From the NCBI RefSeq assembly GCF_000304335.1, contig NZ_CAJF01000015.1, positions 1 through 64,000 on the forward strand: DNA of 64,000 nt, read 5' to 3'. The position numbers were made by a program, and so were the translations under genes. Each line of letters starts with the position of its first letter. Positions within the stretch are counted from its first letter, which is position 1. Shown in pieces: positions 9,212 through 17,174 of the stretch. The stretch comes from Microbacterium yannicii PS01 (GTDB taxonomy: Bacteria; Actinomycetota; Actinomycetes; Actinomycetales; Microbacteriaceae). The notes beneath the pieces were generated by a model. The model did not search any database. It was not told the origin of the DNA and saw nothing but the letters and a program-made list of their open reading frames with translations.

Positions 9212-10492
9212 TCAGGTTCCAAGCGCGGCGACGTCGGTGAACAGCGTGTCGGCGCCGACCTGCCCGCCCTTCAGCAACAGCTCCAGCCCGTCGACGGCGG
9301 GGTCGGACGCGTGGGCGCGCAGCAGCACGACATTGCCCCACGGGTTCGCCGCGATCGAGAGAGACTCGACGCTCAGCAGCCGCGTGACGCGGCTGGACGT
9401 GTCGCCGCCGCACACGATCACGCGACGGGTCGCTCCGTCCCGCACGGCGGAGAGGACGATGGATGCCGCGGCCTCCGCGATCGCCTCCAGCACCGGTCGC
9501 GGGCCGGCCGAGGTCGTGTCGGCGTCGTCCGAGGTCAGCACGACGCCACGCCCCGACCTCAGCGCCCCGAGCACCTCGTCGATCGTCGAATCCACGGCGT
9601 CGACGCTGAGCGGAATGGGCCGGACCAGCCAACCGGCGGCGGCGGCGGCATCCGCCTGCCGTCTCGTCTGAGCCGACCGGCTGCCCGACACGACGAGGAC
9701 GGGGCCGGACGCGGGTGTCGCCGTCGGCAGTGCCGCCATCGTGCCGCGCGACGCCGCGGCGATGCCGTGCGAAAGCCCGCCCGAGCCGATGGCGAAGATC
9801 GGTGCCGGCAGCGCGCCCAGCGCCGCTCCCACGGTCTCGAGGTGCTCGTCCGTGAGCGCATCGAGCACGAGCGCCGCTTCGGGCGCATCGCGCAGGCGGC
9901 GGGGCAGGCCGTCGTCGTAGGCCACGAGGGGCACCGAGCCGACAGGGAGCGAGGTCTGGAGGCCGACGTGCACGGCGAGATCGGCCTCGGTCATCGGGGT
10001 CGAGGGATGCGTCGACATCGTCGGCTGGCGGTCAAGGCGATAGACGGTGCCGCGCTCCGCCGCGAAATGCTGCCCGAACAGTGTGAAACGGCCGAAGTCC
10101 GGCTGCGCGAACAGCATCGGCACCGGCCGGTCGCCGAAGACGTCGCGGCCGAGCTCGATCACGCGGCCGAGGCTCCCGACCGTCGGGGCCGAGTCGGCCG
10201 TCGAGCACGCCTTGTACTGGACGATCCGCGGCGAGAGGCCGCGGAACGCCTCGAACACCGGGCGCAGCTCGGCCTCCATCGCCTCAGGATCCAGCGAACG
10301 CGAGATGCCCGCGACCCCGACCACGTCGACCTCGGCTGCCGCCTCGGCGAGGGCCGCGGCATCCGGAATCGCCGTGAACAGGCGCCCCGTCCATCCGCGC
10401 CGCGCGAACTGCAGCAGCGCGTCGACGCTGCCGGTGAAGTCGTCGCCGTAGAACGCGACGACCTCGCCGGAGCGACGGGCCGATTCAGACAC
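9212..10492 (-). CDS. DUF1537 four-carbon acid sugar kinase, candidate 3-oxo-isoapionate kinase (OiaK-like)
   Basis: The 426-residue protein belongs to the OtnK/DUF1537 family of ATP-dependent kinases for C4 acid sugars. The N-terminal substrate domain begins with FYGDDFTGSVDAL (about residue 12) and the C-terminal nucleotide domain carries VCGGDTSSRV (about 365). Known members phosphorylate threonate, erythronate, 3-oxo-tetronate or 3-oxo-isoapionate. Here the gene overlaps the RuBisCO-like protein gene by 8 bases (start GTG at 10492), so the two are almost certainly translationally coupled. In described D-apionate pathways a DUF1537 kinase makes 3-oxo-isoapionate 4-phosphate for an RLP. Assignment as OiaK rests on that pairing, not on a diagnostic residue. 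Confidence 0.85.
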   Translation of the reverse strand: MSESARRSGEVVAFYGDDFTGSVDALLQFARRGWTGRLFTAIPDAAALAEAAAEVDVVGVAGISRSLDPEAMEAELRPVFEAFRGLSPRIVQYKACSTADSAPTVGSLGRVIELGRDVFGDRPVPMLFAQPDFGRFTLFGQHFAAERGTVYRLDRQPTMSTHPSTPMTEADLAVHVGLQTSLPVGSVPLVAYDDGLPRRLRDAPEAALVLDALTDEHLETVGAALGALPAPIFAIGSGGLSHGIAAASRGTMAALPTATPASGPVLVVSGSRSAQTRRQADAAAAAGWLVRPIPLSVDAVDSTIDEVLGALRSGRGVVLTSDDADTTSAGPRPVLEAIAEAAASIVLSAVRDGATRRVIVCGGDTSSRVTRLLSVESLSIAANPWGNVVLLRAHASDPAVDGLELLLKGGQVGADTLFTDVAALGT

Positions 10493-11771
10493 GGACAGGT
10501 CCGAACAGCTCGGCCGCGCGGCGCAGCGCCGCCGAGCGCTCGAAGGCGACGTCGACGGGCTCGCCGAGCGCCGCCGACGCCCACGCCTCGCGCATGCTCG
10601 CGACGCCGGCCGACGCTCCGTCGGGGTGACCGTGAATGCCGCCGCCGGCGAGCACGAGAAGGTCGGTCGTGCGCACCGCGGCGTAGGTCGCGTGCGCGAG
10701 GCCGCCCCACTGGCCGGACGACAGCACGGGGACTGTCGGCGTGAGGCCGAGCAGCGGCTCGCGGACCGCCGCGATGGAGTCGAGCACCTGGTCGTCCGTC
10801 TCGTAGAACTTGTTGCTGATGCCGTTGGTGTGCAGGTGGTCGGCGCCCGCGAGGCGCGCGAGCTTCTGCCACGCACGGAACCCTATCCCCACCTGGTCCG
10901 AGCGGCCGAATGCTCCGAACATCGCGCGGTGCCCGTGGATCGGGACGGCGCTGTGGCGTCGCAGGAACTCGAGTCCCGAGACGCCGATTAGGTTGATGCA
11001 CGCCATGACGCAGGTGCCGCCGGCCTCGACGACGAGATCGTGGTTGGCCTCGAGGCGCCCGATGTCGTCGGTGATGTTGAAGGCGTACATCGGCTTGCGG
11101 CCGGTGCGGTCGGCATAGCGCTCGAGCACCGGCATGACGGCGCGCACACGCTCGGCCAGGGGTGCGGTGGGCCCGTTGCCCTGCAGCTCGTCGTCCTTGA
11201 TGAAGTCGATGCCCGCCTCGGCGAGCTCGCCCACGACCTCGGCGAGATCGTCGGGGGACAGCCCGATGCTGGGCTTGACGATGGTGCCGATCATGGCGCC
11301 CTCCGGCCGGCCCATCAGGCGGCGGGTGCCCTCGACGCCGAACGCCGGGCCCGCGTAGCGCTCGGCGAACGCCGGCGGCAGGTCGACGTCGACGAGCTTG
11401 ATCGCCGACAGCTCTTTGATCTCGAAGAGATTGCCCGCGACGGCCGCCAGCAGGTTCGGCAGCGACGGGCCGAAGTTGTCGAGCGGGAACCGCAGGCGCA
11501 TGACGGCGCGGCGGCGCTGCGAAGGGTCGCCCACGGCGCCGGGCAGCGGTGAGGATCCGGTGAGCGGAACCTCCTCGATGGACTCCACCTGCGCCGCGAA
11601 CCGAGCGCGCAGGTCGTCGGACTCCCGCTCGACGCGCACGAACGTGCCGGTGGACTGCTCGCCGGCGAGCACCTCGGCGGCCTGCCGCAGCGGCACCGAC
11701 GTCTCGATGATGTAGGTCGCGAACACGTGCTGACCGGTCAGCCGCTGACCGGTCGGCTCCGCGCGGCTCAT
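10485..11771 (-). CDS. RuBisCO-like protein (form IV), candidate 3-oxo-isoapionate-4-phosphate decarboxylase or transcarboxylase/hydrolase
   Basis: The 428-residue product has the RuBisCO large-subunit fold. Conserved elements are TIVKP (K166, equivalent to K175 of plant RuBisCO), the metal and carbamate motif KDDE (192-195), GHRAMF, the loop-6 segment NGISNKF, and GGGIHGHP in the phosphate-binding region. The second Lys of the canonical TxKPK motif is Ser168 and the His after AM is Phe, so it should not fix CO2 on ribulose bisphosphate. RLPs called OiaX and OiaT act on 3-oxo-isoapionate 4-phosphate; the coupled DUF1537 kinase makes this the best guess, but which reaction cannot be told by eye. 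The start ATG at 11771 overlaps the GH127 stop (ATGA). Confidence 0.87.
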   Translation of the reverse strand: MSRAEPTGQRLTGQHVFATYIIETSVPLRQAAEVLAGEQSTGTFVRVERESDDLRARFAAQVESIEEVPLTGSSPLPGAVGDPSQRRRAVMRLRFPLDNFGPSLPNLLAAVAGNLFEIKELSAIKLVDVDLPPAFAERYAGPAFGVEGTRRLMGRPEGAMIGTIVKPSIGLSPDDLAEVVGELAEAGIDFIKDDELQGNGPTAPLAERVRAVMPVLERYADRTGRKPMYAFNITDDIGRLEANHDLVVEAGGTCVMACINLIGVSGLEFLRRHSAVPIHGHRAMFGAFGRSDQVGIGFRAWQKLARLAGADHLHTNGISNKFYETDDQVLDSIAAVREPLLGLTPTVPVLSSGQWGGLAHATYAAVRTTDLLVLAGGGIHGHPDGASAGVASMREAWASAALGEPVDVAFERSAALRRAAELFGPVRV

Positions 11772-13798
11772 CGCCACACCAGCGGCAGCCAGACCGACAT
11801 CTCGCCCGCCCCACGGTTGCCCCACGCGAAGTACGGCACCAGTCGCACGGTCGCCGCTCCCAGCTCGGTGTCGGCGAGGTCGCCGTACAGCGCGTCGTCA
11901 TCGGCACCGGGAAGCACGGCGATCTCGGTCTCGAGCGCGATCACGCGGTGGCCCGCGACCTCGGTCTCGACCGGAGTGAAGCTCGCGCCGCGGCGGAGCG
12001 CCGCCTGCTCGAGCACCACGCCGTCGGGAAGATCGGCGCTCTCGAGGCTGTAGACGACGGGCCCGCGGCGCACGGCCACCTGATTCGTCGCCTCTTCGGC
12101 CAGCCGGTGGGCGCGCAGCACCCGCACCGGCATCGGCAGAGTGAGCTCGACGACGTCGCCCTCACGCCACTCGCGCTCGATCCGGGTGTAGGTGCCCGGC
12201 GCAGTGGCCTCGACCGCTTCGCCATTGACCGTGAGCGTCGCGCCCGACGACCAGCCGGGGATGCGCAGGTGCAGCGGCATCCCACCCTCCGATGCACCGG
12301 TGACGGTCCAGGTGATCGTCTCGGCCCAGGGGTAGTCGCCGTCCTCGCGGAGCGCGAGTGCGCGCCCGTCGTCGGTCGCGACGTCGACGCGCCCGCCGCC
12401 GTAGAGGTGGAGGTAGAGCCCATCATCGCCGAGCGACGCGGCACGCTCATGGAACCGTGCGAGCGTGCGCGCGATGTTGGGCGGGCAGCAGAAGCAGCTG
12501 AGGTACGACTCCCGCAGGCGCTCGTCCGAGGGCGGCGGCTCGGGGGTCGGGTGGATGGCGGTGTCGCCCGGTCGGCGCAGCGGATAGGGCAGGTCCCGCA
12601 CCTGCCGGAGCGGGTTGGTGTAGAAGTACTCCGAACCGGCGAGGCTGATGCTCGAGAGCAGGCTGTTGAAGGCCACCTGCTCGATGACGTCTGCGTACTT
12701 CGCGTCGCCCGTGAGCGACAGCATCCGCTCGCTCCAGAAGATCATGCCGATGTTGGCGCACGATTCGTTGTGGGCCGTGGTCTGCGGCAGCTGATACGCG
12801 CGGCCGTACGCCTGGTGCACGCGACTGATCTCGTCCTGCCAGGGCGAGCCGTCGGGCGAGGCGCCGTCGTAGAGTGCGCCGCACCCGCCCGTGATGTACA
12901 GCTTCGTGTCGATCACGTCGTGCCACAGCCGCTCGAGCACCTCGACCAGCTCGGAGTCGCCGTTCTCGACGACGAGGTCGGCCAGTCCGGCGTAGAGGTA
13001 GTTGGCGCGCACGGCATGCCCGGCCACCGCCGTCTGCTCGCGCACCGGCAGGCGGTCCTGGTTATCGTCGCCGCCTTGGAACTCGTCGCGCACCTGCACG
13101 AAGGCCTCGGCCAGGCGCAGGTAGCGCTCGTCGGCGGTGGCGCGATACAGCTCGATCACCGCCATGTAGTGCGAGGGGCAGATCGCGCTGCGGGCGAGCT
13201 CGACGGGCTTGTTCGTCGCCAGGTCTTCGAGGAACGACGCCGCCTTGCGCGCCGCGTCGAGCAGCGTGGTGGATCCGGTCACCTCGTAGTGGCGGACGCC
13301 TGCGGTGATGAGGTGTCCGAGGTTGTAGGTCTCGAAGTGGAAGCGATCGGCGAGGGCCACCGCCGATTCCTCAGTCACCCCTGCTTCCTGAGCCTGTCGA
13401 GGGGCTTCGTTGCGTGCCGAGATGATGGTCGGCGTGTGCAGGTAGCCGTCTTCGCGCTGCACCGAGGCGATCAGCGAGGCGATCTCTTCGATCCGTGCGG
13501 CGAGTTTGGGGTCGGGGTCGGTCTCGAGCCGGGCGATGGCGGATTCGAGCCACTTGTAGAAGTCGCCGTCCATGAAGGGCGGGCCCTGGTGGATGCCCGG
13601 CTCGAGTCCTGCGGCGATGCGGAAATTGGCCAGTCCCGGGCTCACGGCCGGATCGCTCAGCGACGACCAGATCTGCGGGATCGTGACGTCGCGGGTGCGA
13701 TCGTGCACGTCGCCCCAGAAGCCGCTCGCCCACCGCGCGCTGCCGGCGTCGAGGGGTCGCAGCCGGGCATGTGCCCGGAGCGCTGTCGTGGCGGTCAT
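11768..13798 (-). CDS. GH127 glycoside hydrolase (DUF1680; beta-L-arabinofuranosidase family)
   Basis: This 676-residue enzyme belongs to GH127, whose members remove beta-L-arabinofuranosyl or, in RG-II degradation, aceric-acid residues using a zinc-bound cysteine. The Zn/catalytic residues are visible in HNESCANIG (about residue 340) and CFCCPPN (about 436). An (alpha/alpha)6 barrel is followed by a beta-sandwich domain. No signal peptide is present, so it works on imported oligosaccharides. The start at 13798 has GGAAGGA upstream. It heads the minus-strand operon GH127-RLP-kinase, divergent from the sugar-importer operon, with an operator-rich 156-base spacer between them. Confidence 0.88.
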   Translation of the reverse strand: MTATTALRAHARLRPLDAGSARWASGFWGDVHDRTRDVTIPQIWSSLSDPAVSPGLANFRIAAGLEPGIHQGPPFMDGDFYKWLESAIARLETDPDPKLAARIEEIASLIASVQREDGYLHTPTIISARNEAPRQAQEAGVTEESAVALADRFHFETYNLGHLITAGVRHYEVTGSTTLLDAARKAASFLEDLATNKPVELARSAICPSHYMAVIELYRATADERYLRLAEAFVQVRDEFQGGDDNQDRLPVREQTAVAGHAVRANYLYAGLADLVVENGDSELVEVLERLWHDVIDTKLYITGGCGALYDGASPDGSPWQDEISRVHQAYGRAYQLPQTTAHNESCANIGMIFWSERMLSLTGDAKYADVIEQVAFNSLLSSISLAGSEYFYTNPLRQVRDLPYPLRRPGDTAIHPTPEPPPSDERLRESYLSCFCCPPNIARTLARFHERAASLGDDGLYLHLYGGGRVDVATDDGRALALREDGDYPWAETITWTVTGASEGGMPLHLRIPGWSSGATLTVNGEAVEATAPGTYTRIEREWREGDVVELTLPMPVRVLRAHRLAEEATNQVAVRRGPVVYSLESADLPDGVVLEQAALRRGASFTPVETEVAGHRVIALETEIAVLPGADDDALYGDLADTELGAATVRLVPYFAWGNRGAGEMSVWLPLVWR

Positions 13799-13826
13799 GA
13801 GGGTGGTTCCTTCCGAGGGGCGTGAG

Positions 13827-13840
13827 GTCACTGTAGTGAC
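13827..13840. promoter_or_regulatory. Palindromic operator at the GH127 promoter
   Basis: The perfect palindrome GTCACTGTAGTGAC lies 29 bases upstream of the GH127 start. On the minus strand it contains TACAGT, a good -10, with TTCACT 18 bases upstream as a possible -35. A bound regulator would therefore block or contact polymerase. Its core (CACT, short spacer, AGTG) is shared with the second palindrome at 13867-13883, suggesting that one protein binds both. Confidence 0.5.
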
Positions 13841-13845
13841 GATTT

Positions 13846-13861
13846 GAGCACGAAGTGAATA
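13846..13861 (+). promoter_or_regulatory. Element GAGCACGAAGTGAATA shared with the SorC-regulator promoter
   Basis: This 16-base sequence in the GH127/importer divergent promoter recurs with 14 of 16 bases identical on the minus strand at 18864-18879, just upstream of the SorC-family regulator gene. Recurrence at the two promoters that a local regulator would be expected to control makes it the leading candidate for the SorC-protein binding site. Confidence 0.5.
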
Positions 13862-13866
13862 GAATT

Positions 13867-13883
13867 TCAACACTGAGTGTTGA
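13867..13883. promoter_or_regulatory. Palindromic operator overlapping the importer -35
   Basis: TCAACAC-TGA-GTGTTGA is a perfect 7-3-7 inverted repeat. It overlaps the TTGACA -35 at 13880-13885, so binding here would directly control transcription of the solute-binding-protein operon. Confidence 0.6.
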
Positions 13884-13908
13884 CACACCTTCGAATCCTG
13901 CCTACTGT
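13880..13908 (+). promoter_or_regulatory. Sigma-70-type promoter of the importer operon
   Basis: A consensus -35 TTGACA (13880-13885) is followed after exactly 17 bases by the -10 TACTGT (13903-13908). Transcription would start near 13915, about 40 bases before the solute-binding-protein start codon. This is one of the strongest promoters visible in the window. Confidence 0.65.
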
Positions 13909-13954
13909 CGTGCTCGTACCTTTCACCCGCATGGCCGTCGTCAAGGAGGACGCT

Positions 13955-15304
13955 ATGAACACCCGCAGCAGCAATCGCCGCCGCACCCTCGCCGCAGTCG
14001 GCATCGCTCTGGCCGCCGTCATGCCGCTCGCGGCCTGCGCCGGCGGATCCGGCGGCACCGGCTCCGGTGGCGAAGGCGGCGCCGGCGGATCGGGAGGCAC
14101 CGATCCCGACGCCTTCACCGTCATGACCGCGAACGAGAACGCCGTTCTCGAGGAGCAGCTCACCGCACTGGCCGAAGGGGCCTGCGAAGCCGAGAACGAG
14201 GCTCTCCCGCTGGAGCACCAGAAGGTCGCACAGGCCGACACGGTCCAGAAGATCACCCTCCTGGCCAGCCAGGACGCGCTCCCGACGCACACCATCGCCG
14301 GCACCGCGCTGATCCGCCCCGACGGCGACCTCGGCGCCGCAGGCCTGGTCGGCGACCTGAAGGCGGCGCTCGAGGGCGCCGATGCGTGGGACAACGTGCT
14401 TCCGGCCGCAGCCTCCACCGTCGAGCAGGTCTACGGCGGCATGTTCTCGATGCCGTACCAGTACAACATCGAGGGCATCTTCTACAACAAGGAGATCTTC
14501 GCCGACAACGGCATCGAGGAGCCGCAGACCTGGGACGAGCTCGTCGAGGTCGCCGCGACCCTGCAGGACGCCGGAGTCACGCCGATGACGACGGCGGGTG
14601 CCAGCGGATTCCCGCTCACGCGCCTGCTCGGCATGTACATCTTCCGCAACGTCGGCCCCGAGGCGATGGCCGCAGTGCGCGACGGCGACGCCGAGCTCAC
14701 CGAGCCCGAGTACGTCGCCGGTGCCCAGGCGCTCGCCGACTTCGCCGCGGCCGGCTACTTCGGCGAGGGCTTCTCGACGCGCGACGGCGACACGTCCACG
14801 AACGCGTTCCTCACCGGTCAGGCCGCGATGACGTACGACGGCACATGGCTCCTGAGCGCCATCAACGACCCCGAGCGCAATGAGATCGGCGGCGAGAACA
14901 TCGGCTTCATGCCGTTCCCGGCGGTCGAGGGCGGCGAAGGCTCGATCGACCAGTACCCGGCCAACGCGGGCGCTCCGATGATCGTCGCGGCCACGCAGTT
15001 CGGCCCGAAGGTCACCGACTGGATCAGCTGCATCGCCGAGAACTACGGTCAGCAGGCTCTGCAGGACGCCGGTGTCATCTCGGGCTTCAAGGTCAACGGC
15101 GAGGTCACCGACCTGTCGCCGAACACCGCTGAGATCCAGGAGCGCATCGAAGGCATCGACGAGACGGTGCTGTGGTTCGAGGCCCTGTTCGACCCGAAGA
15201 GCAACTCGCTCGCGTCCACCAACGCGACGCTGCTCACCACGGGTCAGATGAGCGCCGAGGACTACATGGTCGACCTCCAGGCCAGCATCGACGCCAACCG
15301 CTGA
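13955..15304 (+). CDS. ABC sugar importer, extracellular solute-binding lipoprotein
   Basis: The 449-residue protein is a family-1 solute-binding protein that captures a sugar or oligosaccharide outside the cell. A twin-arginine-like basic start (RRR), a hydrophobic segment and the lipobox LAAC with Cys28 predict a lipid anchor, followed by a Gly-rich tether (29-50). The region around residues 160-180 (MPYQYNIEGIFYNKEIF) is typical of CUT1-class proteins. AAGGAGGA four bases before the ATG at 13955 fixes the start. It is first in the operon SBP-permease-permease-racemase. No ATPase is encoded here, so a shared MsiK-like ATPase elsewhere is expected. Confidence 0.9.
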   Translation: MNTRSSNRRRTLAAVGIALAAVMPLAACAGGSGGTGSGGEGGAGGSGGTDPDAFTVMTANENAVLEEQLTALAEGACEAENEALPLEHQKVAQADTVQKITLLASQDALPTHTIAGTALIRPDGDLGAAGLVGDLKAALEGADAWDNVLPAAASTVEQVYGGMFSMPYQYNIEGIFYNKEIFADNGIEEPQTWDELVEVAATLQDAGVTPMTTAGASGFPLTRLLGMYIFRNVGPEAMAAVRDGDAELTEPEYVAGAQALADFAAAGYFGEGFSTRDGDTSTNAFLTGQAAMTYDGTWLLSAINDPERNEIGGENIGFMPFPAVEGGEGSIDQYPANAGAPMIVAATQFGPKVTDWISCIAENYGQQALQDAGVISGFKVNGEVTDLSPNTAEIQERIEGIDETVLWFEALFDPKSNSLASTNATLLTTGQMSAEDYMVDLQASIDANR

Positions 15305-15309
15305 TCCTC

Positions 15310-15349
15310 TGCCGGACCTCCCGAGCACCTAGGCTCGGGAGGTCCGGCA
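15310..15349 (+). terminator. Long hairpin between solute-binding protein and permease genes
   Basis: A perfect 17-base stem (TGCCGGACCTCCCGAGC at 15310-15326 pairing with 15333-15349) closes a 6-base loop right after the solute-binding-protein stop codon. There is no U-tract. Such intercistronic hairpins usually attenuate or stabilise, so that the binding protein is made in excess over the permeases. Confidence 0.65.
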
Positions 15350-15371
15350 CTGAAGAGAAAGCCTCCGCCTG

Positions 15372-16253
15372 ATGAACTCCATCTTCGGCGATCGCAAGAC
15401 GATCATCATCTTGCTGGCACCCGCCCTCCTCCTCTACACGCTCCTCAAGGTCGTCCCGGTCCTCTGGTCGTTCGGCCTGTCGTTCTTCGAGGGCAACACC
15501 CTTCGCGGCTTCGACTGGATCGGGCTCGAGAACTTCACCACGTTCTTCACCGACGAAGCCGCGCTGCAGTCGATGTGGGTCAGCATCTTCTTCGCGATCG
15601 TGGCCACGATCGGCCAGGTGGCGCTCGGATACGGGCTCGCGCTGCTGTACGTCTTCGTCCTGCGCAAGGGCTCGTCGTTCATCCGCACCATCGTGTTCTT
15701 CCCCGCGATCCTCCCGACCGTCGCCGTCGCGCTGCTGTTCAAGAGCTTCGTGGCGGTGGGCGACAACCAGGGCCCGGTCAACGACATCATCAACTTCTTC
15801 GGCGGCGAAAGCGTCGAGGTGCTCGCCTCGACCGTGGGCACCATGTCCACCGCGATCGTCATGACCCTGTGGGGGTCGATGGGGTTCTACGCGATCCTGC
15901 TGTACGCGGGTCTGCTCGACATCCCCGAGGAGATCATCGAGTCGGCTCGCCTCGACGGCGCGAACGGATTGAAGCTGGTGCGGCACATCGTGCTGCCGCT
16001 GTCGCTGCCGATCCTGCTCTCGTCGATCATCTTCAGCCTCAATGCGACGCTGAAGGTCTTCGACAGCCTGCTGGCCCTCAACAACGGTGGTCCGGGTACC
16101 TCGACGGCGCCGCTCACCCTGTACATGTACCGCACCGCGTTCGAATACGCCGAGTACGGCTACGGCTCGACGATCGCGCTCGTGCTGACGCTGCTGTGCC
16201 TGGTGTTCACGCTGGCGATCTTCCGGTCCTCGCGACGGAAGGCGGAGGTCTGA
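15372..16253 (+). CDS. ABC sugar importer permease, MalF/UgpA type
   Basis: This 293-residue protein has six predicted membrane helices and the EAA loop characteristic of binding-protein-dependent permeases (EEIIESARLDGANGLKLVRHI, about residues 188-208), which contacts the ATPase. It forms the membrane channel with the next gene product. The start ATG at 15372 follows the intercistronic hairpin and has only a weak AGAGAAAG ribosome-binding site, consistent with lower expression than the binding protein. Confidence 0.9.
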   Translation: MNSIFGDRKTIIILLAPALLLYTLLKVVPVLWSFGLSFFEGNTLRGFDWIGLENFTTFFTDEAALQSMWVSIFFAIVATIGQVALGYGLALLYVFVLRKGSSFIRTIVFFPAILPTVAVALLFKSFVAVGDNQGPVNDIINFFGGESVEVLASTVGTMSTAIVMTLWGSMGFYAILLYAGLLDIPEEIIESARLDGANGLKLVRHIVLPLSLPILLSSIIFSLNATLKVFDSLLALNNGGPGTSTAPLTLYMYRTAFEYAEYGYGSTIALVLTLLCLVFTLAIFRSSRRKAEV

Positions 16254-16254
16254 C

Positions 16255-17169
16255 ATGACGACGACGCAGATTGATGCCCCGGCCACCGTGGCCGTGCCGA
16301 CCCGGCGCAAGCCGGGCCGCAGCCCCGCCCAGCGCACGGCCCTGAGACTGCTCCGGCGCGTGCCGGTGTGGATCCTGGTCGCGGTGCTGATGGTGGTCGT
16401 GCTCTACCCGCAGGTGTGGATGGTGCTCGGCTCGTTCAAGACGCAGGCCGAGTTCCTCTCCAACCCCGCCCTGTCGCTGCCCGAGACGTGGCAGTTCGAC
16501 AACTACATCTCGGCGCTGACCAACGGCAACGTCGGCCAGAACTATCTCAACAGCATCATGGTGACGATCCCATCGGTGCTGCTCATCGTCTTCATCGGCG
16601 TCGCGGCCGGGTATGCGCTCGAGGTCATGATCTGGAAGGGCCGCAACGGCACCCTCCTCTACATCCTCGCTGGGATCATGGTGCCTGGGCAGATGATCCT
16701 GGTGCCGCTGTTCATCGTGTACTTCCGGATGGGCATCACCGACTCGTTGCTGCCGCTGATCATCACGTACACCGTGATGGGACTGCCACTGACGACGTTC
16801 CTCATGGCGACGTACTTCCGGTCCGTCCCGCGCGAGATCTTCGAGGCGGCGACGGTCGACGGGTCGGGACCGCTGCGCTCGTTCTTCGTGATCGGCGTGC
16901 CCATGATGAAGAACGCGATCCTCACGGTCGGTCTCGTACAGTTCTTCAGCGTGTGGAACGACCTGCTCATCGCGCTGACGTTCACGACCCGGCCCCAGCT
17001 CGCGACGATCCAGGTCGGCCTGCTGAGCCTCAGCGACGAGTACGGCTCGACGCAGTACGGGCCGCTGTTCGCGGCGGTCAGCATCAATATCGTGGTGCTG
17101 CTGATCGTCTTCCTGGCGCTGAACAAGAAGATCATGGCCGGCATGGCCGGCGGAGCACTGAAAGGCTGA
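16255..17169 (+). CDS. ABC sugar importer permease, MalG/UgpE type
   Basis: This 304-residue inner-membrane protein is the second permease of the importer. The EAA loop reads EIFEAATVDGSGPLRSFFVIG (about residues 198-218), and six helices are visible, the first at about 36-58 after a basic cytoplasmic tail. Its start follows the upstream stop by one base, so both permeases are co-translated. Together with the CUT1-type binding protein this points to an oligosaccharide or a complex monosaccharide rather than a simple pentose. Confidence 0.9.
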   Translation: MTTTQIDAPATVAVPTRRKPGRSPAQRTALRLLRRVPVWILVAVLMVVVLYPQVWMVLGSFKTQAEFLSNPALSLPETWQFDNYISALTNGNVGQNYLNSIMVTIPSVLLIVFIGVAAGYALEVMIWKGRNGTLLYILAGIMVPGQMILVPLFIVYFRMGITDSLLPLIITYTVMGLPLTTFLMATYFRSVPREIFEAATVDGSGPLRSFFVIGVPMMKNAILTVGLVQFFSVWNDLLIALTFTTRPQLATIQVGLLSLSDEYGSTQYGPLFAAVSINIVVLLIVFLALNKKIMAGMAGGALKG

Positions 17170-17174
17170 CAGAC

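Noticed and set aside
8721..9632. Longer NUDIX protein starting at 9632
   Set aside because: The extra part overlaps the kinase gene in another frame and is low-complexity; MPRVSLV at 9173 is the normal start.
13799..15328. N-terminal extension of GH127 to 15328
   Set aside because: It would read through the promoter region and antisense to the solute-binding protein; the ATG at 13798 has a good ribosome-binding site and a normal GH127 start.
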